Shown: positions 8,863 through 17,511, numbered from the stretch's first letter. The stretch is DNA of 47,826 nucleotides from Rubripirellula sp. (GCA_029245125.1 JAQWPZ010000008.1:1-47826); one strand, 5' to 3'. Notes: generated by a model from the letters alone, not told the origin. Numbers and translations are program-made.

Positions 8863-10458
8863 ATGTCGGTGGAGATTACTCTCACTTCAACGCTGTGGAA
8901 TTGCGGACGCACTGTAATCGCGATGGCATCTCTTTCAGTCGCTGTATTCGGCTTACAACTACAGGCCCAGTCACCACTACGGCAAGCAGCGCGATGGGCC
9001 GGGTACGGCTGGGGCGATGGGTACCACGCCTGCGAATCATCCGAGTACCGATTCGGTGAAAACTTGCCCCCACGACTGCCAGCCCGACAGGGGATAGGCC
9101 ACCACTTGCACAAACAGGGCAAATACAAACAGCGGTTTGGGGCGACCTACTACGATCATTTCGATGCCGGTTCTCACCATTTTCAATCGCCGGCAGCGAA
9201 TTGTGATGGAGCCTGTGACGCCACCCTGATCCAAGAGCCGAATCACTTGCTTTCGCCCGAGATCGATGGGCCACCAATCACGCAGTCGCCAATCACGCAG
9301 TCGCCAAGCCTGCCCCCAGCGCTCCAAAGCGACCCATTCTCAACCATGGCGAACCTCGCCCTCACTAAAGATAAGAAACAGCCGATCAGACCAACCCCAC
9401 CGCCGCGAGAACAAAGTACCGACCAGGCTCCTGCTTACGTCAGATTTTTCGAGAACGTGGAAGGCGAGATCACCCCCGCCGTTGGACAAAACGCAAGTGA
9501 CTTGATCGCCGAAGCAACGACACCCCAATCAACAATTCCGGGCCAACCCCAACTGTCGACGACCTCTCCCGCTGCAGCCAAGGTCCCGAGTTTGACATCC
9601 GATCCCCGCGTCCCGGCATCAATTGTCCACTCGATGCCCACTCGGATCGGTGGCGGATCGCCAGCAGCAGACGCAAAGAGCGAGCAGAATCGTCCAGCAA
9701 TCGTACTCGATATGACGTTGCCTGAACTCACATCCATGCTGGCTTCGCCACGAACGACGCCGGCCTCCTCGCCCGGGATCGACGCGTCAAACGCAACCGC
9801 AAAATCTCGGGCGAGCCTGCAACCACACTCCCACGCATTGCCGGCAACCAACCGGGCGGCGGCAACAAGCACGGCATCAGTCACTCCACCACGAAAGGCC
9901 GCGTCCAGCCTCAAGATGCCATCGCAGCCGACTGACACCAATGGCCCCTTGCAAGCCATCCCCTACGCCCCGGGTCCCTACCAAATCCTCGCCAAAAACG
10001 CTGCGGTAGCGGCCCCCCCCAATGCGACTGAATCCGCCATCCAAGCGACGGTCAATCAACCAGGTTCCAGCCTACCGCCGGGCGGAATCACGTTTCCAAC
10101 CGCACAACAGCCCGCGTTCCAGGCGGCCCAGCCTGCCCCGCCAACGCGATCCCGCCGGGCTGCGGTGACGACCATTTCGCCCGCAGCGTCGAGTCAGTCG
10201 CCAGCAGCCGGCGACCGTTCACCGCTCGATCGACAACCACCAAGCTACGCCCGTGAAGCTCCCAAACCGACCCGGTTGGGAGATCATTCAGATCGAAAAC
10301 CGCGGCAGATCAAAAGTCCGAGACAAGCAAGTAGGCAATTAACCGCTCCAGTCTCTGACGGTATCCAGTTGAATCCGCTTACAAATCGCGGCACGCTCGA
10401 TAACTCGCACCGACAGTCATCACCCGAGATGACGATTCAACAAACCATCTTGCGGTAG
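8863..10458 (+). CDS. Secreted Pro/Ser/Ala-rich low-complexity protein, function unknown
   Basis: The ATG at 8863 has AAGGA 12 nt upstream. It gives 531 residues with an N-terminal hydrophobic stretch ('VIAMASLSVAVFGLQLQAQ') that reads as a signal peptide. A short ordered-looking part follows, 'WAGYGWGDGYHACESSEY', Gly/Tyr/His-rich as in several planctomycete secreted proteins, with scattered Cys. From ~residue 130 to the end it is Pro/Ala/Thr/Ser/Gln-rich with no predicted fold. A perfect 15-nt direct repeat (about 9277-9306) codes for a doubled 'ITQSP'. It may be a cell-surface or matrix protein. I do not recognise a family. Upstream (8588-8862) nothing else is seen. Confidence 0.62.
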   Translation: MSVEITLTSTLWNCGRTVIAMASLSVAVFGLQLQAQSPLRQAARWAGYGWGDGYHACESSEYRFGENLPPRLPARQGIGHHLHKQGKYKQRFGATYYDHFDAGSHHFQSPAANCDGACDATLIQEPNHLLSPEIDGPPITQSPITQSPSLPPALQSDPFSTMANLALTKDKKQPIRPTPPPREQSTDQAPAYVRFFENVEGEITPAVGQNASDLIAEATTPQSTIPGQPQLSTTSPAAAKVPSLTSDPRVPASIVHSMPTRIGGGSPAADAKSEQNRPAIVLDMTLPELTSMLASPRTTPASSPGIDASNATAKSRASLQPHSHALPATNRAAATSTASVTPPRKAASSLKMPSQPTDTNGPLQAIPYAPGPYQILAKNAAVAAPPNATESAIQATVNQPGSSLPPGGITFPTAQQPAFQAAQPAPPTRSRRAAVTTISPAASSQSPAAGDRSPLDRQPPSYAREAPKPTRLGDHSDRKPRQIKSPRQASRQLTAPVSDGIQLNPLTNRGTLDNSHRQSSPEMTIQQTILR

Positions 10459-10612
10459 CCCATTCGATCGAGCTTCGCCCTCTAGCAGTCGAACGGTTGC
10501 GTGAAACGCCCCTTACTGCTGGTCGAACTCCCCATCGGTCAAACGGATGCCGCTGAGCAAGCTGGTCGGCAGGCCAAACGGGCCGGGTGTCGCCCACTGA
10601 TTCTCATCGCGC

Positions 10613-10640
10613 CTTGGCAATCTCGCGAACGGTTGCCAAG
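10613..10640. promoter_or_regulatory. 8-bp inverted repeat upstream of ndk
   Basis: CTTGGCAA (10613-10620) and TTGCCAAG (10633-10640) are perfect reverse complements 12 nt apart, 45 nt before the ndk start. The size suits a dimeric repressor site or a leader hairpin. No regulator can be named. The rest of 10459-10685 shows nothing recognisable. Confidence 0.3.
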
Positions 10641-10685
10641 ATACTCGGCTTGTAATGATTCAACCGAGCGTGGGAGTTTTGAGAG

Positions 10686-11147
10686 ATGCAACGGACGTTG
10701 GTTTTACTGAAGCCTGACTGTGTACAACGCCGCCTGATGGGAACGGTCATCAGCCGTTTCGAAGACAAGGGGCTGAACATCGTGGCAATGAAGATGCTTC
10801 AGGTCACGCCTGAGCTCTCGCGTGAGCACTACGCTGAACACGTGGACAAGCCGTTTTACCCAAGCCTCGAAGCATTCATCACCGCCGCACCGGTCGTTGC
10901 GATGGTGGTCGAGGGTCTGGAAGTCATCAGCGTGGTGCGCGATATGCTAGGCGCGACCAGTGGCCTGAAGGCTGCCGCCGGGACGATTCGAGGTGACTAC
11001 AGCAGCAGTCGCCAGATGAATCTCGTCCACGCGAGTGACAGCGAGGCATCAGCTCAACGTGAAGTAGGGCTCTACTTCGACGCATCGCAGCTATGTGACT
11101 ACGCGCCTGTGATCGTGCCTTATCTGCGAGCCGACGACGAAGGCTAA
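10686..11147 (+). CDS. ndk: Nucleoside diphosphate kinase
   Basis: Ndk moves the gamma-phosphate from one nucleoside triphosphate to a diphosphate through a phospho-histidine, balancing NTP pools in the cytoplasm. The 153-residue length is normal. The start 'QRTLVLLKPDCVQRRLMG' has the family Lys (K9) and the Arg-rich turn. The catalytic His is H115 in 'NLVHASDS' (family N-x-x-H-x-S-D), preceded by 'GTIRGDY'. The family usually has 'GDFG' here; this protein has 'GDYSSSRQMN', a mild variant. It stands alone between a secreted protein and a small lipoprotein on the opposite strand. Confidence 0.96.
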   Translation: MQRTLVLLKPDCVQRRLMGTVISRFEDKGLNIVAMKMLQVTPELSREHYAEHVDKPFYPSLEAFITAAPVVAMVVEGLEVISVVRDMLGATSGLKAAAGTIRGDYSSSRQMNLVHASDSEASAQREVGLYFDASQLCDYAPVIVPYLRADDEG

Positions 11148-11182
11148 TTTGAAAGCCTCGTCTAGCGTTCGCGACAGTCGAT

Positions 11183-11431
11183 CTACCGGTTCTTGTTCTT
11201 ATTCAACTTCTCTTCTGCGCGAGCGGCACTCAATGCTGCTGCCTCCCGCGGAAGTTTGAATTCAGGGCCTGCCGGGAAGTATTGCACATCGTCTTGCAAA
11301 TAGTACGGACTCGGCAGAGTCTGGCCATTCAGCGAGACCTGGCAACCGGTCGTGCCGGCCAGACAGAAACCGGCCAGTAAGGTGAGGGCAATGCCTTGGG
11401 AAGGCCGTCGAAAGGTTGCTTTGCGATTCAT
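11183..11431 (-). CDS. Small lipoprotein, function unknown
   Basis: From ATG 11431 the protein has 82 residues; a start at 11452 would add seven. A basic n-region and hydrophobic core end in the lipobox 'LAGTTGC', predicting lipidation at Cys ~23. The mature part is short, with 'LPSPYYLQDDVQYFPAGPEF' and a basic, helical tail ending 'EEKLNKNKNR'. Such 'PYYLxDDVQYFPxGPEF' lipoproteins recur in Pirellulaceae, but I know no function. It is convergent with ndk, with a 35-nt gap and no clear terminator. Confidence 0.72.
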   Translation of the reverse strand: MNRKATFRRPSQGIALTLLAGFCLAGTTGCQVSLNGQTLPSPYYLQDDVQYFPAGPEFKLPREAAALSAARAEEKLNKNKNR

Positions 11432-11731
11432 CGTGGTTGCCTTCGCATCCAAGCGAGTACTAGCGGGATCACTAGAGGACGGGACTCGCAGACTGTTTTC
11501 CAGTTTGCGTCACAACCGGTATCGACCTATCAACCGTTAAATCTTCACTCCGCCGTGGGCAAAATCCAAAAAAGCCGAATAACCCTCCGGCGTGAAACTC
11601 GAAACCAGCCGCGAAATGGTCTCCAATCCATCGCTGACAGCGTTGATTGCGACATTACGACACAGCCTCAACCTGCCTGTCGCCTCCCAAAAAAACAACG
11701 ACCCTGCTCCCTGCTTTGGTGGCCATCTCCA

Positions 11732-11869
11732 AACCACAGGCAGCCCGTTTCTAACCACAGGCAGCCCGTTTCTAACCACAGGCGGGCCGTTTCTAAGCAG
11801 GCAGCCCGTTTCTAAGCAGGCGGGCCGTTTCTAAGCAGGCGGGCCGTTTCTAAGCAGGCGGGCCGTTTT
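11732..11869. repeat. Seven-unit tandem array, 21-nt then 19-nt period
   Basis: Three 21-nt units (starting 11732, 11753, 11774) of the form AACCACAGGC-AGCCCGTTTCT are followed by four 19-nt units (11795, 11814, 11833, 11852) of the form AAGCAGGC-GGGCCGTTTCT. Two alternative cores, AGCCC and GGGCC, are mixed among the units. The array is intergenic, and no spacers or cas genes are present. Confidence 0.85.
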
Positions 11870-12227
11870 GGGATCGGCCGGGCTAGTTTTCTCATCGGCC
11901 GGAAACGCTTTTTACTCGCGCCGACCATTCCTACTGATCAGCATGGTGGCCAAGCCAATCAAGTCCGATCGCGAATCGCCCCACTTCCCGATTACTTACC
12001 GGCTTACTCGTTGCCAACCGTTCACTCGCGCTTCCGGAACTTCCGCTCGCTACGGTTTTACCTCATGCACGCTTGATGCCGTAAGCACCTGTCACTCCCC
12101 GTATTCCGCCGACAGAAGTTTTCTCGTCGGTGAGTAGGTTCCTGCGACGATGAACCACTCTGTCGACCTGACTCCCAAGGTCTGCCTTCCAACGGACCCT
12201 CCCTTCCATGGTTGATTTCCGCATGTG

Positions 12228-12321
12228 ACCGAGCGTCGACGTAAACCAGTCCTGGCTTGAAAAGCCCTACAGCTGAATCTCCCTCCTGCTGTGGGACTTC
12301 TGGTTTGCGTCCGCGCTCGGT
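12228..12321 (+). ncRNA. Candidate structured RNA: long rod with two terminal hairpins
   Basis: Nested pairing can be followed by eye. ACCGAGCG (12228-12235) pairs with CGCTCGGT (12314-12321). GACG (12238-12241) pairs with CGTC (12308-12311), followed by a T-G wobble. AAACCAG (12243-12249) pairs with CTGGTTT (12300-12306). TCC (12250-12252) pairs with GGA (12294-12296). Inside are two hairpins: GGCTT-GAA-AAGCC (12254-12266) and ACAGC/GCTGT (12269-12273 with 12288-12292). This gives over 30 base pairs in 94 nt with small internal loops. It ends 70 nt before the ATG at 12392, so it may be a cis leader or a separate small RNA. It does not carry the conserved cores of SRP RNA, RNase P RNA, tmRNA or the common riboswitches. 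The strand is assumed from the downstream gene. Confidence 0.5.
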
Positions 12322-12391
12322 GTGCTACTCGGTTTCGCCACAGATCGTCGACGCAACCTCCCCGCCGATCCTCCCTAAGGCTCCCATATCG

Positions 12392-12712
12392 ATGGCAAAG
12401 AAAGATACTATCCGCGTGGTCACACGCGGATCAGACGGTTCCCTATTGGTTCGCGATTACCCCAATTGCGATCCTTTGACGCAAATGCACCTGCAGATCG
12501 GCGTTGACGACTGCAGCACTGATCTGGGTCTTCGCGGAATGCCGATTTTCCGTGGTTTAATCGGTCCGATTCCGGAGGGCAAGAATATCGTCCGCTACGA
12601 ATCACCAGAAGTCTTCGAGACGCTGACCAAGGAATGGGGCACTGCCAAGCCTCGTCGACGCCGTCGCAACACCAGTGAAACGGCAAATCAGGAAGTCGCT
12701 GAAGCGACCTGA
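12392..12712 (+). CDS. Conserved-looking small protein, function unknown
   Basis: The ATG at 12392 gives 106 residues starting 'MAKKDTIRVVTRGSDGSLLV'. The open frame reaches back to 12257 but would run through the structured RNA, so the short start is preferred. The sequence alternates charged and hydrophobic residues without signal peptide or TM segment, suggesting a small cytoplasmic beta-rich domain. It ends in a strongly basic patch ('KPRRRRRNTSE') that could bind nucleic acid. I do not recognise a family. The structured leader upstream may regulate it. Confidence 0.68.
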   Translation: MAKKDTIRVVTRGSDGSLLVRDYPNCDPLTQMHLQIGVDDCSTDLGLRGMPIFRGLIGPIPEGKNIVRYESPEVFETLTKEWGTAKPRRRRRNTSETANQEVAEAT

Positions 12713-12833
12713 TTGGCTCGACCTCCCTCGTGAAACTTCAAACTCGGCAAATTGCACTTGTCGATCGGGGCGTTCGCAAGCTATCTCCAACCTGCGGGTT
12801 AGTTTATTTCGAAGTTCCTTGTTGTGATTGACC

Positions 12834-13790
12834 ATGCGACGTCCACTGGAGGTTGCCGTCTGGCTTAACGTCAAGCGTTACACCACGCTTGCGCTATCCT
12901 TGTGCGCGTCGCTCACCTTCATCGGCTGCGGGACGACCAGAGAGTACAACGCGACCCAGCAATTGGTAATGAGCGATGCAGTTGATCGCAGCATTGCTCA
13001 AATCGATTTCCGACCGCTCTCACGTCGCAAGGTGTACCTCGACACCAGCTACTTGAGGCACGTCAAGGGCGAGGGGTTCGTCAACTCGGAGTATGTCACC
13101 AGCGCGCTTCGGCAACAAATCGTGGCGGCGGGATGTTTCATCCAAGATGCTGCCACCGAAGCGGACATCGTGATCGAAGCCCGGATAGGTACGCTTGGAG
13201 CAGATGATCATCGCGTGATGTATGGAGTTCCCGCCAACAATGGAGTCTCCACAACCGTCTCGCTCTTCCCAGGCGCTCCCGCCATTCCAACGATTCCAGA
13301 AATCGCCATCGCCCGTCGGGAAGCGAGGGAGGCTGCAGCTAAGATCGCTTGCTTTGCCTACGACCGAACAACGCGAGCGCCGATCTGGCAATCAGGCGTC
13401 GACAGTGCCGTGGCCACCGCTCGCGATACTTGGGTCTTCGGAATCGGGCCGTTTCAGGCCGGGACGATTCGCGAACAAACCAAACTGGCAGGTAGTCGAA
13501 TCCGGTTCGGCGAGAAGAGTGCAACCGGCTCGCCTGCCAGGTTCTTCGATCGACCGCCCGTCGATTACACTGCGGTGATGAGGTTCCAAGAGGGAGTGCC
13601 AATCTTTGACGACGGTGGCTTTGCTCCCGATATGATCGGTGTGCCGGAATCAGAAATTGCAGATGCTGAATCAACGGATAACCTGGCCGATACACAAGAT
13701 GAACTTGTCGAAACACAAGAGCTCATCGACTCGCAAGCCGAAACGGAACTCGCCGAGAAAAGCGACGAGTCTGAGAGTGTCAAACGCTGA
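12834..13790 (+). CDS. Lipoprotein of the DUF6655-like planctomycete family
   Basis: The ATG at 12834 is preferred to TTG 12828, giving 318 residues. A hydrophobic signal ends in the lipobox 'LTFIGCGTT', predicting an anchored lipoprotein. The body reads 'QQLVMSDAVDRSIAQIDF', 'RKVYLDTSYLRHVKGEGFVN' and 'EADIVIEARIGTLGADDHRV', which fits a family I know as DUF6655 (function unknown). The last ~60 residues are acidic, rich in Glu, Asp and Ser, and unlikely to fold. A perfect 12-nt palindrome (CTCGCCGGCGAG, 13795-13806) follows the stop. The next gene starts within 24 nt. Confidence 0.74.
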   Translation: MRRPLEVAVWLNVKRYTTLALSLCASLTFIGCGTTREYNATQQLVMSDAVDRSIAQIDFRPLSRRKVYLDTSYLRHVKGEGFVNSEYVTSALRQQIVAAGCFIQDAATEADIVIEARIGTLGADDHRVMYGVPANNGVSTTVSLFPGAPAIPTIPEIAIARREAREAAAKIACFAYDRTTRAPIWQSGVDSAVATARDTWVFGIGPFQAGTIREQTKLAGSRIRFGEKSATGSPARFFDRPPVDYTAVMRFQEGVPIFDDGGFAPDMIGVPESEIADAESTDNLADTQDELVETQELIDSQAETELAEKSDESESVKR

Positions 13791-13813
13791 TTCCCTCGCC
13801 GGCGAGTGCTCCC

Positions 13814-14680
13814 TTGCCAACTGACGACTCCTTGCCAACTGACGATTACCAGCTGATCGATTTCGGTGACGGCCGCAAACTCGAGTCTGTTGCAGGTCAT
13901 CGCATCGACCGCCCCTCCCCGGCGGCCACTTCCCTGCGTCGCCAGAACCCCAGCGTTTGGCGATCCGCAAGCTCCCGCTATGACACCGCCCAAAAACAAT
14001 GGACACACCACCAGCCCTGGCCAGAAAAATTAGTGGTCAACTGCGGCAACTTCCGAATGCCAGTTCGCCCCACGCCACATGGTCATATCGGCCTCTTTCC
14101 AGAACAGGCCCCCAATTGGCATTGGCTGTCGCAACCGCCGCCACCAGAAATCCCAAATAACGAAGCACTCAACTTATTTGGTTACACCGGGGCCAGCACC
14201 ATGGCATTAGTCCGCAGCGGTTTCCGCGTGGCCCATGTCGATGCCGCCAAACCAAACGTGCAAGCCGTCCGAATCGCTGCCCGCTGCAACGAAATGACCG
14301 ATCCCCCGATTCGTTACCTGATCGACGATGCGGCAAAGTTTGCCGCCCGGGAAGTGCGCCGCGAACGCCGATACCACACGATCGTGCTCGACCCGCCCTC
14401 CTATGGGCATGCTCCCTCTGGACGCACTTGGCGGCTCGAACGTGATTTGTGGCCGCTGCTGGACGACTGCTTAAGACTTCTTGATCCAACCTGCTTTCGA
14501 CTCCTGATCACAGGGCACTCGCCAGACGTGGATCAAACAACAATTATCCACTACCTTGACCAGACCGGTTTTCTTGGAAATCGTGACCATGGTTTGCGTC
14601 TCCACTCAGGCAGGTCACAATTGAGAGACCAAAGTGGGCGACCGCTGGATGCTGGTTTCTTCGTTCAGCTTGCCAGATAA
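13814..14680 (+). CDS. Class I SAM-dependent methyltransferase (RlmI/RlmK-like)
   Basis: The protein has 288 residues from a TTG start. The SAM-binding motif I is 'NLFGYTGAS' (120-128), followed by 'HVDAAK' (141-146) and the catalytic-type motif IV 'DPPSYG' (193-198). This is the pattern of the RlmI/RlmK rRNA m5C/m7G methyltransferases and their short relatives. The PUA domain of full-length RlmI is absent, so the substrate is uncertain. The N-terminus is blurred by an 18-nt duplication (13812-13829 and 13830-13845), which encodes 'LPTDD' twice; either TTG could start translation. It lies 23 nt after the lipoprotein gene and may share its transcript. Confidence 0.82.
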   Translation: MPTDDSLPTDDYQLIDFGDGRKLESVAGHRIDRPSPAATSLRRQNPSVWRSASSRYDTAQKQWTHHQPWPEKLVVNCGNFRMPVRPTPHGHIGLFPEQAPNWHWLSQPPPPEIPNNEALNLFGYTGASTMALVRSGFRVAHVDAAKPNVQAVRIAARCNEMTDPPIRYLIDDAAKFAAREVRRERRYHTIVLDPPSYGHAPSGRTWRLERDLWPLLDDCLRLLDPTCFRLLITGHSPDVDQTTIIHYLDQTGFLGNRDHGLRLHSGRSQLRDQSGRPLDAGFFVQLAR

Positions 14681-14929
14681 TAGGAGGCGAACAGCAAACA
14701 CCCGCTCATGCAGCACATGCAAACGAGAGCGGATCTGGGCGATCAGGCAACTGGGCGATCAGGCAAAAAGAGTTCCGAACAAGTTCATTGTGCACCTTGA
14801 GATTCACGACTTTCCTAACGCGAATTTCCCGACTTCATCGCTAACCGCCCCACCACTGCACTTCCAAATTACAGCGTGCTCCATGATTCCGATTTCTGTA
14901 CTCGACATGAAATGGCACCAGGACGGCTG

Positions 14930-15817
14930 ATGGCTTCTGTATCGATCGACGCTCAGCGGTTAGTGAAAACACTGTCAAAGTACCCGCGTTTGATCGTCGC
15001 CTTTTCCGGCGGCGTCGACAGCAGCGTCGTCGCTGCGGCAGCCCACCGTGCGAATATTCAATCCGCCGTCGCGGTCACTGCCCAATCACCGAGTGTTCCC
15101 CAATGGCAATTGCAAGTCGCTCAGCGGGTCGCTGCCGAGATTGGGATCGAGCACCGCATCGTTAAAACGCAGGAAGGTGTTCGCGAAGAGTATCGCCGCA
15201 ATGACCGGCAGCGATGCTACTACTGCAAGGACACGCTATACCAAACGTTGAACCAGCTCGCCGATTCCGATTCGTCAGCGACAATCATCTCGGGCACCAA
15301 CGCCGACGACCTTGGTGATTACCGTCCGGGAATCTCGGCCGGGAATCGCCATCGCGTCTTCACGCCTCTGGCTGATTTGGGGTTTAGCAAAACACGCGTC
15401 CGAAAAATCGCCGAGTTCTTTGAGCTATCGAACTGGGACCTACCCGCCTCCCCCTGCCTGGCCAGTCGAGTGGCCTATGGAGTAGAGGTAACTGCCGAAC
15501 GCTTGCAGCGGATTGAATTCGCTGAATCCTTGTTACGTGACTTGGGATTCATTCAACTGCGGGTTCGCCTGCTGGCGGAAGAACAGGCTCGTATCGAGGT
15601 TGAGAAAGACTCGATCGATGCGTTACTCGCGTTAGACAGCGACGGAAGCATCACCAAGCAACTACTGGCATTTGGATTTGAATCAGTCATGATTGACCGA
15701 CAGGGGTTTCGCTCTGGTCGTCTAAATGAAGCCCTGTCACCTGCCACGCTGATAGCCATCGAGCCGATGCCAAAATCTGCCGGTCGTGTTACGGACCCCA
15801 AAGAGGTAAGCCGTTGA
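14930..15817 (+). CDS. larE: LarE-type ATP-dependent sulfur transferase
   Basis: LarE adds sulfur to the adenylated pyridinium precursor of the nickel-pincer nucleotide cofactor used by lactate racemase and relatives. The ATG at 14930 gives 295 residues. The PP-loop is 'AFSGGVDSS' (~24-32). Three Cys stand out: a CxxC pair in 'RCYYCKDT' (~96/99) and the Cys of 'ASPCLASRV' (~176). One Cys at the last site is the sacrificial type; three Cys fit the [4Fe-4S]-dependent type known from Thermotoga. No larA, larB or larC is present in the window. The stop overlaps the start of the next gene by 4 nt. Confidence 0.88.
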   Translation: MASVSIDAQRLVKTLSKYPRLIVAFSGGVDSSVVAAAAHRANIQSAVAVTAQSPSVPQWQLQVAQRVAAEIGIEHRIVKTQEGVREEYRRNDRQRCYYCKDTLYQTLNQLADSDSSATIISGTNADDLGDYRPGISAGNRHRVFTPLADLGFSKTRVRKIAEFFELSNWDLPASPCLASRVAYGVEVTAERLQRIEFAESLLRDLGFIQLRVRLLAEEQARIEVEKDSIDALLALDSDGSITKQLLAFGFESVMIDRQGFRSGRLNEALSPATLIAIEPMPKSAGRVTDPKEVSR

Positions 15818-17472
15818 ATTCCGATACTCCGCCAGTCCCAGACCGTTCCGACAACGATTCGCCAGCTAGCGATGCGCCGCCCCAGAATCAACGGACGGAC
15901 ACCCCGCAAACCCACGAAACCCCGCAAACCCACGAAACCCACGAAACTCAGGCGGTCCATAGCGTTGGCACCACCACCAGCAGCCTGATCGGTAGCCGAG
16001 TGGGTGACTACCAAGTGATGCGAAAGCTCGGTCGCGGCGGAATGGCCGACGTCTACGTCGCGAGACAAGTTTCCCTGGGCCGCGAGGTTGCGTTCAAAGT
16101 ACTTCGCAGCGATTACGCTCGCGATCAAGATTATGTGACTCGGTTTCGACGCGAGGCTCGCGCGGCAGCCAATTTAAATCACCCGAACATTGTCCAGGTC
16201 ATTGATGTTGGAAATGCGGGATCCAATTATTTCATCGCGCAAGAATTGGTGGATGGTGAAAACCTGCGGCAGACGTTGGAAGCGGTGGGTACGCTTGGCC
16301 TGGAGGACGCGATCGAAGTTTTAGTCGGTGTCGCGGCGGCCTTGGAGGTCGCTTCTGAGGCGGGAATCACCCACCGCGACATCAAACCTGAAAACATCAT
16401 GCGGACCTCCCGCGGCATTATCAAAGTCGCCGACTTTGGCTTGGCTCGATTAGGAACGGATGCCGCTGCCACCAAGACCAATCTGACCCAAGCTGGCTTG
16501 ACACTGGGAACGCCTCGCTACATGAGCCCCGAACAGGTGCAGGGCAAACCGGTCGACGTTCGCAGCGACCTCTACTCACTCGGAGTCACACTGTATCACC
16601 TGCTCGCTGGCCGACCCCCATTTGAGGCCGATGACCCGCTAGCGCTCGCATTGATGCACTTGCACGAACCACCTCCACCGCTCGACCGCGCTCGGGGGCG
16701 TACCGATGAACAAGGCACACCCGATCTCCCCGAATGGTTGATCGCTGTCGTGACTCGCCTGATGTCAAAAGTACCAGGCGACCGCTATCAATCGCCAAGC
16801 GAATTACTCGATGCCGTTCGAAATGAAACGTCGACCTCGAACCTGGGTGGTTACGGGGTCGGCACCGCCGCTGCCACGATACGACTCCAACGGGCGACCG
16901 ATTACCAACAGAACGAGCAGCGAAAACGGTACCTCAAAATCGCAATCGCAATTTTGTTGCCGAGCATTGCTGTTGGCGCTGCATCAATGAGCCTGTTCAA
17001 CGCCCCACTGCCAAGTGTCTCGGACGTCCTTAATCCAGATGTCGCGCCTCAACAGAAATCGGTGCAAGCCCAATACCTGTACGCCATTCGACGAAACGAC
17101 GAGGCGGCGTGGCGTTCAGTCGGCCAGTTTTTCCCGCCTGAAGAGAACGCCACCAACGCCAGTTACTACGCCAAATCGATCATTCAGTTGGCAAACCATA
17201 TGAATGACAATGGTCATGTTGCGGATGCCAATCGCGTTCTTGATCAATTACTAGGATCCCCAAATGTTGACCGTGTTTATCAAGCGATTGCATTAGCACG
17301 CCAATACTTTGCACTCGAAAAACTCGGCCGGAAAGAACGACAAGCAGTCGTCAAGCGTGAATTTCAGTCACTCTATCAAGATGTTCAAACGAACAATCCC
17401 AATGCACAAGAGTTGATCGACGATACCCTGGGCTTCAGCGAAATCCAGCAACTCGGAGTGTCTGAAATCTGA
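15814..17472 (+). CDS. Membrane-anchored Ser/Thr protein kinase (Hanks type)
   Basis: The protein has 552 residues and starts at TTG 15814, sharing 4 nt (TTGA) with the larE stop, so translational coupling is likely. Residues 1-60 are hydrophilic with a repeated 'TPQTHE' motif. The kinase domain has the Gly loop 'GRGGMADV' (73-80), Lys95 in 'VAFKVL', the catalytic loop 'HRDIKPEN' (Asp189) and 'DFGLAR' (207-212), so all key residues are present. A TM helix ('IAIAILLPSIAVGAASMSLF', ~375-394) follows. The ~160-residue outer part has no recognised sensor domain and looks like helical TPR-like repeats. Kinases of this plan are plentiful in planctomycetes; the ligand is unknown. Confidence 0.93.
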   Translation: MNSDTPPVPDRSDNDSPASDAPPQNQRTDTPQTHETPQTHETHETQAVHSVGTTTSSLIGSRVGDYQVMRKLGRGGMADVYVARQVSLGREVAFKVLRSDYARDQDYVTRFRREARAAANLNHPNIVQVIDVGNAGSNYFIAQELVDGENLRQTLEAVGTLGLEDAIEVLVGVAAALEVASEAGITHRDIKPENIMRTSRGIIKVADFGLARLGTDAAATKTNLTQAGLTLGTPRYMSPEQVQGKPVDVRSDLYSLGVTLYHLLAGRPPFEADDPLALALMHLHEPPPPLDRARGRTDEQGTPDLPEWLIAVVTRLMSKVPGDRYQSPSELLDAVRNETSTSNLGGYGVGTAAATIRLQRATDYQQNEQRKRYLKIAIAILLPSIAVGAASMSLFNAPLPSVSDVLNPDVAPQQKSVQAQYLYAIRRNDEAAWRSVGQFFPPEENATNASYYAKSIIQLANHMNDNGHVADANRVLDQLLGSPNVDRVYQAIALARQYFALEKLGRKERQAVVKREFQSLYQDVQTNNPNAQELIDDTLGFSEIQQLGVSEI

Positions 17473-17511
17473 ACACTGGACCGATTGAAAGGGTGCCGCC
17501 CAGTCCACGCA

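Larger units (their letters stand above)
11453..12391. other. 939-nt spacer without a protein gene
   Basis: No coding frame here looks real. It contains a 19/21-nt tandem array (11732-11869) and, towards the right, a run of hairpins: GGTTC/GAACC at 12137-12156, CCGAC/GTCGG at 12109-12130, and the long rod at 12228-12321. Together 12.1-12.33 kb may be one structured leader of the gene at 12392. Confidence 0.6.

Noticed and set aside
12228..12321. SRP RNA, RNase P RNA, tmRNA or a cobalamin riboswitch
   Set aside because: Neither strand has the GGAAG tetraloop region, the RNase P core sequence, the tmRNA ends with tRNA-like domain, or a B12 box.
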